Shown here piece after piece: positions 18,107-26,375 of a stretch of 38,668 nt of DNA. A program made the position numbers and the translations under genes. The stretch is from assembly GCF_022402485.1 (NCBI RefSeq), contig NZ_JAKRSA010000004.1, positions 4,102-42,769 of the forward strand, in the 5' to 3' direction. Under the pieces are notes generated by a model that was not told where the DNA came from, did no database searches, and saw nothing but the letters and a program-made list of their open reading frames with translations. Each line of letters begins with the position of its first letter. Position 1 is the first letter of the stretch. This stretch comes from Phenylobacterium sp. Its GTDB lineage: Bacteria > Pseudomonadota > Alphaproteobacteria > Caulobacterales > Caulobacteraceae.

Positions 18107-19250
18107 ACTCGCCCGCCTTCACGAAACGGCTGGGGTTCTGCGCGCGGCCGTTGACCCAGACTTCATAATGCAGATGCACTCCGGTGGAGCGCCCGGTGGA
18201 GCCCATGCCCCCCACGCGTTGGCCGACGGCGACCCGCTGGCCGGGCTTCACAGCGATAGCTTGCATGTGGGCGTAGCGGGTCTTGAAACCCTGTCCGTGA
18301 TCAATCTCAACGGTCTTGCCGTAGCCTGAACGTACCCCAGCGAAGGAGATGACCCCAGGCCCGGTGGCCAGGATGGGGGTCATGAAGGGACCGCCGAAGT
18401 CGAGGCCAGAATGGAAGGCCGGACGCTTGGTGAACGGGTCAAACCGCACGCCGAAACCACTGGTCTGCCGGCCGCCCGAGATCGGTTTGGCAAGGGGCAG
18501 TTTCTCAGCCGCAGAGCCCAGGGCGCGAGCCTCAGAGAGATTGGTCGCCGCATGCTGGATCCGTGCGGCGAAATCCTCGTCCACGTCCAGGACGGCCGCC
18601 AGGGCCTTTGGATCGCGGGCCTCAATCAGCGGGCCGCCGAGGGCACCGGACCGAGGGGCGTAGCCGTTGGGGCTCAGACCGGCGAGGCGGAAGGCCATGC
18701 GCAGGCGTTCAGCGCGGCCCTTGGCGAAGTTGTCTGCGGAGTCGAGCAAGCGCTCCTGGCTGGCCCGGACAAGCTCAACCCGGCGCACCGGATCGGTGAT
18801 TGAAGGGTCGGCGGCGGCCTGCTGAATTTCGGGGGAGAGGGCCTCGGCGGCGCCGGGCGTATCCCGATAGTCGCTGAGCAGCATGGCCAGGGCCGCATGT
18901 CGGCGTTCCACCGACAGGGCGAGGTCGTCAATCGAGCCATTGGTCGCGTTCAACTGAGCGACTGCGCTGTTCAGGCGAGCCTGACGATCAGCAATCCAGC
19001 GTTCGTACTTGGCCTCAGTGCGGGCGATTTCCTGATCGCTGGCCGACATCTCCATGGCACCGACCATCATGGCGGCCGTGGAGATGCCCATCCAAAGTGC
19101 GGCAGCAGCGAGCGCGCCAGCCCCCAAAATCTGCTTGGGTGTGGTCAGGACATAGGCGCGCATCTCGCCGCCGGAGCGGACATAGAGGTGGCGCTCGGGG
19201 AAAAGCTCTTCGAGCGAACGGCGGAGGCGCGTTATGCGTTTCATGCTCAT
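18084..19250 (-). CDS. Membrane-anchored M23 (LytM) peptidoglycan endopeptidase, bactofilin partner (LmdC type)
   Basis: The 388-residue protein has a short basic cytoplasmic N-terminus (1-38, RITRLRRSLEELFPERHLYVRSGG). One transmembrane helix lies at about 41-65, a helical coiled-coil-like periplasmic region at about 70-245, and a C-terminal LytM domain follows. The zinc motifs are intact: H280 and D284 (HSGLDFGG), H328 (RYAHMQ), H359 and H361 (HLHYEVW). It should therefore cut peptide crosslinks. Work on stalked and budding alphaproteobacteria has described such a peptidase, LmdC, encoded with and bound by a bactofilin through its cytoplasmic tail. The 23-base overlap with bacA and the matching topology fit that model. 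An ATG two codons downstream is a possible start. Confidence 0.9.
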   Translation of the reverse strand: MSMKRITRLRRSLEELFPERHLYVRSGGEMRAYVLTTPKQILGAGALAAAALWMGISTAAMMVGAMEMSASDQEIARTEAKYERWIADRQARLNSAVAQLNATNGSIDDLALSVERRHAALAMLLSDYRDTPGAAEALSPEIQQAAADPSITDPVRRVELVRASQERLLDSADNFAKGRAERLRMAFRLAGLSPNGYAPRSGALGGPLIEARDPKALAAVLDVDEDFAARIQHAATNLSEARALGSAAEKLPLAKPISGGRQTSGFGVRFDPFTKRPAFHSGLDFGGPFMTPILATGPGVISFAGVRSGYGKTVEIDHGQGFKTRYAHMQAIAVKPGQRVAVGQRVGGMGSTGRSTGVHLHYEVWVNGRAQNPSRFVKAGEYVQQAAD

Positions 19251-19501
19251 CGCTACAGTGATCTGGAGCAGCGACGCCGATATGCAATGAGATCAATGGG
19301 GCGCGCAAGAGGCTTCGCGCCGGAAGGGAACAAAAGCCCCTCTGCGCTCAATGATTCATCATCTCGATAACCGAGACCATTGCGTCGCGCCATATGGATC
19401 AAACGACCGTCAGGGCGATCCCTGACATTCCCTGAACGCGCGACAATTCTACAACACAGTTTGCTCGGGTTTGGTTCCGAAGCGCGGGCGACCGCTGTGG
19501 C
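19251..19501. other. Intergenic region between bcp and the M23 peptidase gene (251 bp)
   Basis: No gene is supported. On the minus strand it follows bcp and precedes the M23 peptidase. It holds an inverted repeat GTCAGGG-CGAT-CCCTGAC (19409-19426), with a further CCCTGA copy at 19430-19435. Nearer the peptidase start, a hairpin with GGCGCG(c)AAG/CTTCGCGCC arms spans 19300-19321. TAGAAT on the minus strand (about 19446-19451) could be a -10 box, but no matching -35 is evident. Confidence 0.45.
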
Positions 19502-19972
19502 CTAACCCTTAAGGGCTTGGGCAGCTTTGAGGACGGCCTCGGCATGACCGGGCACCTTTACCTTGCGCCAGACGCCAGCGATCTTGCCTTGGCCATCCAG
19601 CAGGAAGGTCGACCGGTCGATACCCATATACTTCTTGCCGTACATGCTTTTTTCGACCCAGGCCCCAAAGGCCTCGACCATGGCCCCGCTGGGGTCTGAT
19701 CCCAGCAGAACCTTCAGATCGTGCTTGGCGGCGAACTTGCCGTGCGAGGCCACGGAGTCCTTGGAAACCCCCAGGACGACGGCACCCGCCGCCGTGAAGG
19801 CCTCAATTTGCTGCGAGAAGTCGATCGCCTCCTTGGTGCAGCCCGAGGTGTCGTCCTTGGGATAGAAATAGACCACCAGGGATTTGCCGGCGAAGTCGGC
19901 CAGGCGAATGGGCCCGGTCGGCCCGTCGAGTTCAAACGCCGGCGCAGCGGCGCCCACCGTCAGTTCAGCCAT
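19502..19972 (-). CDS. bcp: Thioredoxin-dependent peroxiredoxin, Bcp/PrxQ family
   Basis: This 156-residue cytosolic peroxidase reduces hydroperoxides. The AhpC/TSA fold is shown by PAFELDGPTGPIRLADFAGK, VVYFYPKDDTSGCTKEAIDF with peroxidatic Cys45, GVSKDSVASHGKFAAKHDL, and YGKKYMGIDRSTFLLDGQGKIAGVWRKVKVPGHA. In the common Bcp form a resolving Cys follows five residues later; here that place is Ile50. Cys45 is the only cysteine in the whole chain. It must therefore work as a 1-Cys enzyme or be resolved by an external thiol, an inference from residue content. It is followed by tyrS on the same strand upstream (25-base gap), so the two may share a transcript. Confidence 0.93.
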   Translation of the reverse strand: MAELTVGAAAPAFELDGPTGPIRLADFAGKSLVVYFYPKDDTSGCTKEAIDFSQQIEAFTAAGAVVLGVSKDSVASHGKFAAKHDLKVLLGSDPSGAMVEAFGAWVEKSMYGKKYMGIDRSTFLLDGQGKIAGVWRKVKVPGHAEAVLKAAQALKG

Positions 19973-19997
19973 GTTTCTATCTCCTTGGGGGTGCGCC

Positions 19998-21254
19998 TCA
20001 GACAGGGCGGACCAGAACGATTTTCTTTTTGCCGGCCGACAGTTTTATGACCCCGTCGACCAGATCGGATGCGTTCAGCGTCCGGTTGCCGTCGGTCTCC
20101 ACCGTGTCGTTGACCCGTAGGCCGCCACCCTGGGCCAGCCGCCTGGCCTCGCCCCGGGAAGCCGCCAGGCCGGCGTCCGCAGCCAGGGCCGCCAGCACCA
20201 CGCCGGCTTCCAAAACCCCACGAGGGACTTCAAAGCTGGGCAGGTCGCCGGAGACTTGGCCCTGTTCAAAGGCCGCCACAGCCGCCGCTTCAGCCGCCCG
20301 TGCCGCATCTTCCCCATGCAGCAGGGTCGTGGCGGCATTGGCCAGAACCTTCTTGGCTTCATTGATCTGCGCGCCTTCCAGGGCCTCCAGCCGGGCGATG
20401 TCGTCCAGGGGCAGGTCGGTGAACAGCCGCATGAAACGGCCGACATCGGCGTCCTCGGTATTGCGCCAGAACTGCCAGTAGTCATAGGGGCTGCGCATAT
20501 CGGCGTTGAGCCACACGGCCCCGCCCACGGTCTTGCCCATCTTCTGGCCCGAGGCCGTGGATAGGAGAGGCGTGGTCAGGCCAAAGGCGGGCTTCTGCTC
20601 CACCCGCCGGATCAGCTCGACCCCATTGACGATGTTGCCCCACTGGTCGGAGCCGCCCATCTGCAGGACGCAGCCAAAGCGCCGCTCGAGCTCGAGGAAG
20701 TCCACCGACTGCATGAGCATGTAGTTGAACTCGAGGAAGGTCATCGGCTGTTCGCGCTCCAGCCGGGTCTTGACGCTGTCGAAGGCCAGCATCCGGTTGA
20801 TCGTGAAGTGAACCCCGAACTCCCGCAGGAACTCCACATAGCCGTAGGTCGACAGCCAGGAGTCGTTGTCGACCATGATCGCGTCGGTGGGCCCGTCACC
20901 AAAGCGCAGGAACTTGGCGAAAACCGTCTTGATCGACGCGATATTGGCTTGAATCTGCGCCTCGGTCAGGAGCGGGCGCGACTGGTCCTTGTCTGTCGGA
21001 TCCCCAATCTTGGTGGTCCCGCCGCCCATCAGAACGATGGGCTTGTGCCCGCTTTGCTGCAGCCTGCGCAGCATCATGATCTGGATCAGCGAGCCCACAT
21101 GCAGGGACGGGGCTGTGGCGTCAAAGCCGATATAGGCCGTGACGATGCCGCTCGAAGCCGCCTCATCCAGCTCGGCTGGATGGGTGACCTGGTGGATGTA
21201 GCCCCGGTCGCGCAGCACCCTCAGGAAGTCAGATTTGAAGGCGGGGTCGGACAT
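19998..21254 (-). CDS. tyrS: Tyrosyl-tRNA synthetase
   Basis: TyrS charges tRNA-Tyr. From ATG 21254 the product has 418 residues, the usual bacterial size. It begins [22 protein letters not shown] as in relatives. The class I HIGH-like motif is in [11 protein letters not shown], the tyrosine pocket in [11 protein letters not shown] and [11 protein letters not shown], and the KMSKS-like loop is KMGKT. A C-terminal S4 RNA-binding domain begins near [17 protein letters not shown]. An in-frame TTG at 21335 has a much better Shine-Dalgarno (AAGGAG, 5 bases away) than the ATG, which has none. The protein may thus carry a 27-residue N-terminal extension. I chose the ATG on family length. Confidence 0.95.
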   Translation of the reverse strand: MSDPAFKSDFLRVLRDRGYIHQVTHPAELDEAASSGIVTAYIGFDATAPSLHVGSLIQIMMLRRLQQSGHKPIVLMGGGTTKIGDPTDKDQSRPLLTEAQIQANIASIKTVFAKFLRFGDGPTDAIMVDNDSWLSTYGYVEFLREFGVHFTINRMLAFDSVKTRLEREQPMTFLEFNYMLMQSVDFLELERRFGCVLQMGGSDQWGNIVNGVELIRRVEQKPAFGLTTPLLSTASGQKMGKTVGGAVWLNADMRSPYDYWQFWRNTEDADVGRFMRLFTDLPLDDIARLEALEGAQINEAKKVLANAATTLLHGEDAARAAEAAAVAAFEQGQVSGDLPSFEVPRGVLEAGVVLAALAADAGLAASRGEARRLAQGGGLRVNDTVETDGNRTLNASDLVDGVIKLSAGKKKIVLVRPV

Positions 21255-21340
21255 CTTGGGACTCACTGCGACGGGGCGGTCATTTGCGGATAGGCCGGGC
21301 TCTAGCACGGCTGCGGAACGGATTTCGAGGGACAAGCTGA

Positions 21341-21346
21341 CTCCTT
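21341..21346 (-). promoter_or_regulatory. Strong Shine-Dalgarno before an alternative TTG start of tyrS
   Basis: On the minus strand AAGGAG lies 5 bases before TTG 21335, which is in frame with tyrS and adds 27 residues ([15 protein letters not shown] and on). The internal ATG 21254 has no such site. Either the extension is real or this drives a short upstream start. Confidence 0.5.
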
Positions 21347-21521
21347 GAGAGGTTCGGAGGTCGGCGGTCTTTGAAAGGTTCGAAGGGGGCGCCGGCCAGG
21401 ACTGGCGGGCGCAGGAGATCGATCCGCGCCGCCTTAGAGGGCGCGGTAATAGAGGCCGGTGCTGGAACGGCGATCGATCATCCGGCTAGCTAGCGGCGGC
21501 GAGCCATGGCAGTCAAGGGCG

Positions 21522-22649
21522 ATGCGCGTACTGGGATTCATGACCGGCACCTCCCTCGACGCCGTCGATATGGCGGTGCTGGAGACCGATGGCGAGACCA
21601 TTGAAGCCTTTGGCCCGGCGGGCGAGCGCAAGCTCAGCGAGCCGGTTCGAAAACTGGTGCTGGCCGCCACCGACGCTGCCCGCGGATGGGCGCGGAACAC
21701 GCCGGAGCCGGCGGTGTTCGCCGAGGCGTCCGCCGCCATTGCCCGGGAACACTTCGAGGCAGCTGAAGCCTTCCTGGCTGACAACAACCTCGCCTGGTCC
21801 GATATCGATCTGATCGGGATGCACGGCCAGACGGTGCTGCATGAACGGCCGAAAGTCGGCCAGGTCGGGCGCACCGTTCAGCTGGGGGATGCGGCCTGGT
21901 TGGCCGATCAGACCGGCGTTCCTGTGGCCTTTGACTTCCGTTCAGCCGATGTGGCGGCCGGGGGCGAAGGGGCACCGCTTGCGCCGATCTATCATCTGGC
22001 CCGGGCGCGCGCCTCAGACTTTCAGCCCCCCCTGGCGGTGCTGAACCTTGGCGGCGTCGCCAATGTCACCCTTTGGCCAGGAGTGGGCGAACTCGTGGCC
22101 TTCGATACGGGCCCCGGCAATGGGATGATCGATCTCCTGGTGCAGGACAGAGGCGCGGGGCGTTTCGACGACAAGGGCAACTATGCCAGCGTGGGTATGG
22201 TGGACGAAGGGATCCTCCGCGCCTTGCTGGCGCATCCCTATTTCGACGCCCCACCGCCCAAGTCTCTGGACCGCTATGATTTCTCCCTGGAGCCTCTCGC
22301 CCCTCTGAAGCTGGAAGATGCTGCGGCCACGCTTGTCGCCTTTACCGCCGAAGCGGTGAAGCTGGGCTTCCAGAAGCTGCAGACCGCGCCATCAGTGGTC
22401 ATCGTCTGTGGCGGCGGGCGGCATAATCCAGAGATCATGAAGGCCCTGCGTGAGCGCCTGAAGGCCCATGTCCAGAGCGCCGAGGATGTAAACTGGCGCG
22501 GCGACGCCATCGAGGCCGAAGCCTTCGCCTTTCTGGCGGCCCGCACGTCGCGGGATCTGCCCATTTCATTTCCACAGACCACAGGGGCAACGACCCCAAT
22601 GAAGGGCGGCCGTATTGCCCGGCCGGCCACACCACGCCAGGGGGCCTGA
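21522..22649 (+). CDS. anmK: Anhydro-N-acetylmuramic acid kinase
   Basis: AnmK opens and phosphorylates anhydro-MurNAc released from peptidoglycan turnover, yielding MurNAc-6-phosphate. The 375-residue protein starts at ATG 21522 with the family signature RVLGFMTGTSLDAVDMAVL. Other landmarks are GMHGQTVLHERP, VAFDFRSADVAAGGEGAPLAP, LNLGGVANVTLWP, FDTGPGNGMIDLL, VCGGGRHNPEIM, and the end AEAFAFLAARTSRDLPISFPQTTGA. The upstream in-frame start at 21459 was rejected because it adds residues unlike the family. It is divergent from tyrS, a pairing I recall from alphaproteobacteria. The next gene begins one base after its stop, so the pair is an operon. In this context it recycles wall sugar near the amidase, PBP and peptidase genes. 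Confidence 0.95.
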   Translation: MRVLGFMTGTSLDAVDMAVLETDGETIEAFGPAGERKLSEPVRKLVLAATDAARGWARNTPEPAVFAEASAAIAREHFEAAEAFLADNNLAWSDIDLIGMHGQTVLHERPKVGQVGRTVQLGDAAWLADQTGVPVAFDFRSADVAAGGEGAPLAPIYHLARARASDFQPPLAVLNLGGVANVTLWPGVGELVAFDTGPGNGMIDLLVQDRGAGRFDDKGNYASVGMVDEGILRALLAHPYFDAPPPKSLDRYDFSLEPLAPLKLEDAAATLVAFTAEAVKLGFQKLQTAPSVVIVCGGGRHNPEIMKALRERLKAHVQSAEDVNWRGDAIEAEAFAFLAARTSRDLPISFPQTTGATTPMKGGRIARPATPRQGA

Positions 22650-22650
22650 T

Positions 22651-23967
22651 ATGAGCCAGATCATCACCAAGGCCGCCCTGTTGGGTACTGCAATGGCCCT
22701 CTTCGCCTGGGGTGGGTCGGCCTCCGCTGAGGACAGTCGCCACAAGACTGCGGTGTTTGCGGCCGCCTCGGCCCTGCAGCCCAAGGTCGTCGCCTGGCGC
22801 CGGGACATCCATCAGCATCCAGAGTTGGGGAACCGTGAGTTCCGCACCTCCGCCCTGGTGGCCGAGCACCTGCGGGCCCTGGGCTATGAGGTGAAAACCG
22901 GAATTGCCCATACCGGCGTGGTGGCGACCTTGAAGGGCGGCAAGCCCGGCGGCGTGGTTGCCCTGCGCGCCGATATGGACGCCCTGCCCGTGGAGGAGAA
23001 GACCGGTCTGCCCTTCGCCTCAAAGGTCATCGGTGAGTACAACGGCCAGCCGACGCCGGTGATGCACGCCTGCGGGCATGACGCTCATGTGGCGATCCTG
23101 ATGGGGGCGGCTGAAATCCTTGCCGGGATGCAGGCGGAGATCGCGGGCACCGTGGTGCTGATCTTCCAGCCGGCCGAGGAGGGGCCTCCGCCCGGGGAAG
23201 AGGGCGGCGCAGCCATGATGGTGGCGCAAGGTGTGCTGGCCAATCCCCGGCCTGGGGCTATTTTTGGCCTGCATGTGAGCCCGGGCGAGGTAGGCGCGAT
23301 CGCCTATCGCAGCGGCCCGATGATGGCGGCTGCCGACTCCTACGAAATCCGCATCAAGGGAAAGCAGACCCACGGCGCGCGTCCCTGGGACGGGATCGAT
23401 CTGGCGTCCATGAGCGCCGAGATTGTCCAGGCCTTCAACCAGATCGCGTCGCGCCGGCTGGACGTGGCGCGATCGCCGACGGTGATCACGGTGGCCGTCA
23501 TTCAGAGCGGGGTTCGACACAACATCATTCCCGAGGACATGATGATGGCCGGCACCCTGCGGACCTTTGATCCGGACATGCGGACCGCCACCATCGCCCA
23601 GATGCAGGGCGCGGTGGACAGCATCGTCACCCGCTATGGGGCGCAGGGGAAGCTGACCCTGGGCGGGGCCGTGCCTGTGGTGAGCAATGACGCAGACCTC
23701 GCCCGACTGATGGCCCCGACCCTGCTGGCGGCGGCCTCAGGTCCTGTTGATCCATCGACGGGTCAGATCACCGGCGCGGAGGACTTTGCGGAGTTTCAGG
23801 CTGTCGTGCCTGGCCTGTTTTACCGGCTGGGGGTTGGTTTTCCGCCGGGCACAAATCACTCCCCCTACTTCACCATTGATGAAGCCGCGTTGGAAGTTGG
23901 CGTGCGGGCTCAGGTCCTGACTGCGCTGGATTTCCTCGACAGGACGGCGACCGCCCCGGCCGACTGA
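22651..23967 (+). CDS. Exported M20D family amidohydrolase (hippurate/IAA-amino acid hydrolase type)
   Basis: The 438-residue protein begins with a signal peptide (MSQIITKAALLGTAMALFAWGG, cleavage near SASAED). The M20D metallo-amidohydrolase fold follows: WRRDIHQHPELGNREFRTS, ALRADMDALPVEEKTGLPF, metal site HACGHDAHVAILMGAAEIL, catalytic Glu in FQPAEEGPPPGEEGGA, the lid domain with KGKQTHGARPWDGID, and the closing GTNHSPYF. Such enzymes cleave N-acyl or peptide amide bonds. Substrate cannot be told from the sequence; being exported and coupled to anmK, a wall-derived or N-acyl amino acid is possible (inference). The start at 22651 lies one base after the anmK stop; an upstream start at 22615 would hide the signal peptide. 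Confidence 0.92.
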   Translation: MSQIITKAALLGTAMALFAWGGSASAEDSRHKTAVFAAASALQPKVVAWRRDIHQHPELGNREFRTSALVAEHLRALGYEVKTGIAHTGVVATLKGGKPGGVVALRADMDALPVEEKTGLPFASKVIGEYNGQPTPVMHACGHDAHVAILMGAAEILAGMQAEIAGTVVLIFQPAEEGPPPGEEGGAAMMVAQGVLANPRPGAIFGLHVSPGEVGAIAYRSGPMMAAADSYEIRIKGKQTHGARPWDGIDLASMSAEIVQAFNQIASRRLDVARSPTVITVAVIQSGVRHNIIPEDMMMAGTLRTFDPDMRTATIAQMQGAVDSIVTRYGAQGKLTLGGAVPVVSNDADLARLMAPTLLAAASGPVDPSTGQITGAEDFAEFQAVVPGLFYRLGVGFPPGTNHSPYFTIDEAALEVGVRAQVLTALDFLDRTATAPAD

Positions 23968-23979
23968 GGCCGTGAGGCC

Positions 23980-24630
23980 TCAGGCCTCCAGGGCGGCCAG
24001 GCGCTTGTCGAGATAGTTGCCCACGCGGGTTTCCACCTCGACCAGGCGCTCGGTCCAGAAGTGGTTGGCCTGGTCGACCAGATCGTAGTCGATGACAATG
24101 CCCTTCTGGGTCCGCAGCTTTGACACCACCCGTTCCACCTCCACCGGGGGCGTGACGGTGTCGGCTGAGCCTTGCAGGATCAAGCCCGAGGCCGGGCAGG
24201 GGGCCAGGAAGCTGAAGTCGTACATGTTGGTGGGCGGCGAAACGGAGATGAAGCCATCGGTCTCCGGGCGACGCATCAAAAGCTGCATGCCGACCCAGGC
24301 ACCAAAGTCGTAGCCCGCCACCCAGCACTGGGAGGCCGCAGGGTTGGTGGTCTGCAGCCAGTCAAGGGCGGTGGCCGCATCGGCCAGCTCACCGATCCCG
24401 GAGTCGAACTCCCCCTGGCTGCGGCCCACGCCGCGGAAATTGAAGCGCAGGACGGAGAAGCCTCGCTTCATGAACAAGTGATAGAGCTGTACGGCGACCG
24501 GGTTGTTCATCTGACCCCCGGCCTTCGGGTGGGGGTGAAGGATCAGCGCCACGGGCGCATTTTCCGTCTTGCCCTGGGCGTACCGCCCCTCAATCCGCCC
24601 GGCTGCGCCCGTCAGAACCACCTCTGGCAT
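23980..24630 (-). CDS. Alpha/beta hydrolase (COG2945-like) with Asp at the nucleophile elbow
   Basis: The 216-residue protein has the serine-hydrolase fold pattern: oxyanion strand ALILHPHPKAGGQMNN (28-43), LRFNFRGVGRSQGEFD (61-76), the elbow VAGYDFGAWVGMQLLMRRP, acid residue GSADTVTPP (Asp157) and QANHFW (His190). Relatives I recall have GYSFGA or GFSFGA at the elbow; here the codon is GAC, giving Asp108. That is either a switch to an Asp nucleophile, as in haloalkane dehalogenases and epoxide hydrolases, or loss of catalysis. The rest of the fold is intact. The gene is convergent with the M20 hydrolase (12-base gap) and divergent from iscR. Substrate is unknown. Confidence 0.88.
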   Translation of the reverse strand: MPEVVLTGAAGRIEGRYAQGKTENAPVALILHPHPKAGGQMNNPVAVQLYHLFMKRGFSVLRFNFRGVGRSQGEFDSGIGELADAATALDWLQTTNPAASQCWVAGYDFGAWVGMQLLMRRPETDGFISVSPPTNMYDFSFLAPCPASGLILQGSADTVTPPVEVERVVSKLRTQKGIVIDYDLVDQANHFWTERLVEVETRVGNYLDKRLAALEA

Positions 24631-24650
24631 GCCATCCTCTTGTGCCGCCG

Positions 24651-24684
24651 AATACTTGACTACAGGGCTTGGTCTTCCTAGATC
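24651..24684 (+). promoter_or_regulatory. Candidate iscR-suf promoter with IscR-like half-site
   Basis: TTGACT (24656-24661), a 17-base spacer and TAGATC (24679-24684) form a good housekeeping-type promoter pointing to iscR. The -35 is embedded in ATACTTGACT (24652-24661), which matches the left half of the E. coli type 1 IscR box (ATASYYGACT). The right half (expected AGTCRRSTAT) is poorly matched. Repression by holo-IscR over its own -35 is inferred. Confidence 0.5.
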
Positions 24685-24785
24685 GCATCCATGCGTTCAG
24701 TCGGAAAATCGAGCCATGTGAAGGCGCGGCTTGTAGCACAGGCTCCGTCTGATGCGCGGGAAAACTGCAAGGCGGGCCTGACCAG

Positions 24786-25226
24786 ATGCGCTTGAGCACC
24801 AAGGGACGATACGCGGTCATGGCCATGGCCGACCTGGCCCGGCGAGAGGGCGACAAGGCCGTCGCCCTGGCGGAAATCGCGCAGCGCCAGGAGATTTCGC
24901 TGTCCTATCTCGAACAGCTGTTTGCGCGTCTGCGACGTCAGGGCCTGGTGGTCAGCGCCCGGGGCCCGGGGGGTGGTTACCGGCTGGCGCGCAAGGCCAG
25001 TGAGACCAATATCGCCGATATCGTCCTGGCCGTGGATGAACCCCTCCAGGCCACGCGCTGCACAAAGGACTCCCGGAAGGGCTGTATGCTGAGTGGCGAG
25101 AAGTGCCTGACCCATGATCTCTGGGAGGAGATGGGTCGGCAAATTCACGTCTATCTGGAATCGGTGAGCCTGGCCGATGTGGTCAGTGGCCGACTTGGCG
25201 ACGAGTCCCGGACGAGGGCCGCATGA
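24786..25226 (+). CDS. iscR: Rrf2 family Fe-S responsive repressor IscR
   Basis: IscR senses iron-sulfur status by carrying a [2Fe-2S] cluster and controls Fe-S assembly genes. The 146-residue protein starts MRLSTKGRYAVMAMADLA, the Rrf2 signature. The winged helix-turn-helix spans about 25-70 (ISLSYLEQLFARLRRQGLVVSARGPGGGYRLAR). The cluster ligands are Cys92, Cys100 and Cys107, with His110 as likely fourth ligand (RCTKDSRKGCMLSGEKCLTH). All are present, so it should be redox and iron responsive. It is the first gene of the operon, and its stop overlaps the start of the next gene (ATGA). The 155 bases upstream hold the candidate promoter. Confidence 0.94.
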   Translation: MRLSTKGRYAVMAMADLARREGDKAVALAEIAQRQEISLSYLEQLFARLRRQGLVVSARGPGGGYRLARKASETNIADIVLAVDEPLQATRCTKDSRKGCMLSGEKCLTHDLWEEMGRQIHVYLESVSLADVVSGRLGDESRTRAA

Positions 25227-26365
25227 GCCCGGTCTATCTGGATCATAACGCCACAGCGCCGATCCGGCCTGAGGCTCTGGCGGCAATGACCGCCGCTCTG
25301 AACGCGGGGGGCAATCCCTCGTCTGTCCATGGGATGGGCCGCGCGGCCCGGGCTCGGATGGAGCACGCCCGCGCCCAGGTGGCGGCCCTGATTGGTGCGC
25401 CGGCTTCCACCATTGTCTTCACCTCCGGCGGCACTGAGGCCAATGCCCTGGCGATTGAAAGCGCCGTGGCCGGCGGGGCCCGTCGGCTGCTGGTCAGCGC
25501 CATCGAACATGACGCGGTGCTGGAGACCGCCAAGGCGTCGGGGGCTGAGGTTGTTCGGCTGGCCGTAAAGCCCAACGGTCGCCTGGACCTCGACACCCTG
25601 GCCACGCATCTGAAGGCCTGGGACGATGCCCATGGCCGTCCCTTTGTCGCTCTGATGCTGGCCAATAATGAGACCGGCGTGATCCAGCCGGTGGCCGAGG
25701 CCGCCGTCCTGGTGCGCGAGGCTGGGGGATGGCTTCACGTCGACGCCGTTCAGGCGGCCGGCCGGATTGCCGTCGACAGCCGGGCCCTGGGTGCCGACAC
25801 CCTGGCGATTTCCAGTCACAAGATCGGCGGGCCTCCCGGGGCTGGTGCCCTGACCTTTGGGCCTCGGGCAAACCTTGTGCGTCGCCTGCATGGCGGGGGG
25901 CAGGAGCGAGGTCGCAGGGCCGGGACCGAAAACGTCCCTGGTCTGGTGGGATTTGGTGCCGCCGCTGAGGCGGCGCAGCGGGACCTGGAACTGGCCGGAG
26001 GGCAAGCTGGGTGGCGTAACGCCGCGGAGGCGGCTCTTGCGGCAGCCGGTGCCGTTCCTGTGGGCTCGGATGTCGAACGTCTGCCCAATACCCTTTGCAT
26101 TGCCGCGCCGGGCTTTCCTGCTGAGCTGCAGGTCATGACCCTGGACCTTGCGGGGGTTCAGGTCAGCGCCGGTTCGGCCTGTTCCTCGGGCAAGGTAAAG
26201 GCCAGCCATGTCCTGCTGGCCATGGGCCTGGACGATCTCGCCGGTTCGGCAATCCGGGTGTCTGGCGGCTGGTCCAGCCGGGCCGAAGACTGGACCTACA
26301 TGGTAGAGGCCTGGATCACGGCCTATGAACGCCACGCCGCGCGCCGCCGCGCGCCTGCGGCCTGA
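25223..26365 (+). CDS. Cysteine desulfurase, IscS/NifS type (group I)
   Basis: This PLP enzyme takes sulfur from cysteine to supply Fe-S assembly. The 380-residue chain shows [71 protein letters not shown], the PLP Lys200 in [29 protein letters not shown], and the catalytic Cys320 loop [10 protein letters not shown]. The last is the long-loop IscS-type pattern, unlike the second desulfurase (SufS) further down the same operon. It overlaps iscR by 4 bases. Having both types in one operon is known in alphaproteobacterial suf clusters. Which one feeds SufBCD here is not decided by sequence. Confidence 0.93.
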   Translation: MSPVYLDHNATAPIRPEALAAMTAALNAGGNPSSVHGMGRAARARMEHARAQVAALIGAPASTIVFTSGGTEANALAIESAVAGGARRLLVSAIEHDAVLETAKASGAEVVRLAVKPNGRLDLDTLATHLKAWDDAHGRPFVALMLANNETGVIQPVAEAAVLVREAGGWLHVDAVQAAGRIAVDSRALGADTLAISSHKIGGPPGAGALTFGPRANLVRRLHGGGQERGRRAGTENVPGLVGFGAAAEAAQRDLELAGGQAGWRNAAEAALAAAGAVPVGSDVERLPNTLCIAAPGFPAELQVMTLDLAGVQVSAGSACSSGKVKASHVLLAMGLDDLAGSAIRVSGGWSSRAEDWTYMVEAWITAYERHAARRRAPAA

Positions 26366-26375
26366 AGGAAACCCA

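Noticed and set aside
21377..21386. GGTTCGAAG resembling a tRNA T-loop
   Set aside because: No cloverleaf or acceptor stem can be formed around it, and the T-stem does not pair.
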